Assembly: GCF_019375475.1 (NCBI RefSeq)
Contig: NZ_JAHXGQ010000001.1
Coordinates: 868,001 to 932,000, forward strand
DNA from: Saccharothrix obliqua
GTDB taxonomy: Bacteria; Actinomycetota; Actinomycetes; Mycobacteriales; Pseudonocardiaceae
Length of the DNA stretch: 64,000 bases
Direction of reading: 5' to 3'
Of this stretch, positions 62,605-64,000 are shown one piece after another. The notes under the pieces were generated by a model. The model did no database searches. It had not been told where the DNA came from and saw nothing but the letters and a program-made list of their open reading frames with translations. The first letter of the stretch is position 1; each line of letters starts with the position of its first letter. The position numbers and the translations under genes are program-made.

Positions 62605-64000
62605 TTGCCGACCCAGCCCGACCTGAGCATCAGCTTCCACGATTACTACCAACCCCGCGCCACCGCCGGTGTCTACGCGGTGGAAACCGCCCAGGTGCTC
62701 AAGAAGGGCGAGGACCCGGTGCCCACCCCGGGCCACGAACTGCCCGAGGTGGTCGAGCGGTTCGAGGTCAGGGCGGCGCGCTTCGTGCTGGACGAGTCCT
62801 CGGTGCACGCGCTCTACCCGGCGGAGGGCGCCGAGGGGGACTACCGGCTGACCCTGCCGCACATCACGCTCGACCGGGCGGTCCTGCCGTGGGAGCGGGA
62901 GACCGACGGGCACGCCCTGGAGGACGTGCCCGTCCGCGAACCGTGGCTGGCGTTGCTGGTGTTCCACGCGGGGGAGCTGCCGGACGACCCGGACGCCCGC
63001 GGTGACGCGGTGCCCAGGACCGTGGAAGAACTGCGGCACCCCGCCGAAGATGACGTGCTCGGGCCGACGCTCGCCGACGAGGGCATCGACGCCGCCGTGT
63101 CCGCGAGCACCACGAAGACCATCGACGTGCCGAGGGAGGTCTTCTCGGCGGTCGTGCCGCGCCTGGACGAACTGCGTCACCTCGCCCACGTGCGTGACGT
63201 GACCACCGCGCCCGCGTTGCTCGACGACGGCGAGGTGCTGACCGAGGGCCGCTACGCGGTGGTCGCCGCCAACCGGTTCGCCCGCACGACCGGCGCGTAC
63301 GCCGTGCACCTGGTGTCGTTGGAGGGCTGGAAGGAACTGCTCGGCGACGACGCGGTGCCCGACGAGTACCGGGCGGTCCGGCTGTGCTCGTTGCGGTCGT
63401 GGTCGTTCCGGTCCGACGCCGCCGCCGTCCTCGACGCGCGGAGCCTGCTCGACGCGCTGGCCGACCCGGGGCGGGACGACCCCGAGAACCTGGCACCGCG
63501 GTTGCGGCCCGGCGGCGGGGTGAGCGGCGACGCGGCCGAGTACGCCGCCCGGCGGCTGTGGCTGGGGTACGTGCCCGTGCCGTACCGGGTCGGTTCGGGC
63601 GAGCTGACCTTCGGCTGGTACCGCGGCCCCTGCGCACCCGCCGCCGTGCCGCGCGTCCCGGTGGTGGGCCGGAGCACCCCGCACCCGACCGCCGACCACG
63701 CGTTGATCTTCGAGCCGGAGAACGGCCTGTTCGACGTCTCCTACGCCGCGGCGTGGACGCTCGGCCGCGTGCTGGCCCTCAGCGATCCCGCCTACGCGGC
63801 CGAACTCGCCCGCGCCCGCCGGGAACTGGCCAACGAGGTGGTCCGCATCCTCGCCGTGGCCGGGGACCCGCACCTGGAGGGCGCCACCACGCCGGGCGGG
63901 CTCGGGCGCGTGCTGGTCGACGCGTTCGCCGCACCGCAGCGCCCCGAGCCCGACGTGCCCGCGACCCCCGGCGTCCGGACCCGGCGGACCAGGGCGGGTG
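62605..64000 (+). CDS. Large protein of unknown function, cut by the window edge
   Basis: The frame from TTG 62605 stays open to the end of the window (465 codons seen) with normal codon use. GAGGTGAG lies 5 bp upstream and the start is only 6 bp after the DUF6603 stop. The protein begins LPTQPDLSISFHDYYQPRAT, has no signal peptide and alternates beta strands with acidic loops (LLVFHAGELPDDPDARGDAV). A later segment (ARRLWLGYVPVPYRVGSGEL, then TFGWYRGPCAPAAVPRV) looks like a conserved core. I do not recognise the family. As part of the same operon it probably works with the DUF6603 protein and the M91-like peptidase. Confidence 0.75.
   Translation, partial: MPTQPDLSISFHDYYQPRATAGVYAVETAQVLKKGEDPVPTPGHELPEVVERFEVRAARFVLDESSVHALYPAEGAEGDYRLTLPHITLDRAVLPWERETDGHALEDVPVREPWLALLVFHAGELPDDPDARGDAVPRTVEELRHPAEDDVLGPTLADEGIDAAVSASTTKTIDVPREVFSAVVPRLDELRHLAHVRDVTTAPALLDDGEVLTEGRYAVVAANRFARTTGAYAVHLVSLEGWKELLGDDAVPDEYRAVRLCSLRSWSFRSDAAAVLDARSLLDALADPGRDDPENLAPRLRPGGGVSGDAAEYAARRLWLGYVPVPYRVGSGELTFGWYRGPCAPAAVPRVPVVGRSTPHPTADHALIFEPENGLFDVSYAAAWTLGRVLALSDPAYAAELARARRELANEVVRILAVAGDPHLEGATTPGGLGRVLVDAFAAPQRPEPDVPATPGVRTRRTRAG

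Noticed and set aside
56584-63873. A 2429-codon open frame on the minus strand
   Set aside because: It is antisense to the three-gene M91/DUF6603 operon. Its translation is Arg/Gly/Pro/Val-rich with no motif, whereas the plus strand has family motifs, ribosome binding sites and tight gene spacing.

Overview
The window is about 70% GC or more, with dense coding on both strands and many GTG or TTG starts. It has ESX (type VII) accessory genes, a DUF3558 lipoprotein, a mycothiol-type TIGR03086 protein, several ROK, LacI and MarR regulators, and secreted glycoside hydrolases under boxes that look like DasR and CebR sites. This fits a chromosomal segment of a filamentous actinomycete, most likely Pseudonocardiales (Saccharothrix, Lentzea or Actinosynnema type). 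The taxonomic guess is inference. No phage, IS element, CRISPR array, replication origin or large biosynthetic cluster is visible.

Layout. 1-5.0 kb: end of a beta-rich protein, a DGPF/YCII gene, a DUF6630-like gene, and a minus-strand set of an MscS channel, an orphan protease-propeptide-like lipoprotein and a thioredoxin-reductase-like flavoprotein. 5-10.5 kb: DUF4173 membrane protein, OmpR/EnvZ-type two-component system, RecD2-like helicase. 10.6-17.7 kb: secreted M14 carboxypeptidase, unknown protein, CBM2-GH18 chitinase with two DasR-like boxes, secreted serine hydrolase, ROK regulator. 17.7-21.3 kb: PP2C phosphatase, ArsR-type regulator divergent from a P450-fragment/PEP-mutase fusion, AraC regulator. 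21.4-23.8 kb: GNAT, ECF42-type sigma factor and its DGPF partner. 23.8-27.4 kb: flavin oxidase and two LLM monooxygenases. 27.4-30.7 kb: ESX accessory and substrate genes. 31-45 kb: GH3 beta-glucosidase with a CebR-like box, EamA exporter/MarR pair, small secreted protein, two membrane proteins, secreted endonuclease, ROK regulator divergent from a GH92 mannosidase, TIGR03086 protein, AraC regulator, cation efflux protein. 45.5 kb: tRNA-Arg(CCG). 45.7-54.5 kb: serine hydrolase, small unknown gene, then a six-gene minus-strand catabolic operon (asparaginase-like amidohydrolase, imidase-type NodB deacetylase, MFS carrier, two SDRs, small Cys protein) divergent from a LacI regulator over a perfect palindrome. 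54.5-56.4 kb: two membrane proteins and a broken SGNH hydrolase. 56.6-64 kb: a compact operon of an M91-like metallopeptidase, a 1415-residue DUF6603 protein and a third large protein cut by the window edge.

Four points tie the window together. (1) A 23-bp palindromic element occurs 13 times in five clusters, always in intergenic DNA downstream of a gene's 3' end. (2) The two DGPF genes, 22 kb apart, carry matching TGTCGA-N17/18-CGAC promoters, predicting a common ECF42 sigma regulon. (3) Many genes appear leaderless, with a TANNNT hexamer 5-8 bp before the start codon. (4) The least explained protein-level items are the P450/PEP-mutase fusion and the M91-DUF6603 operon at the right edge.
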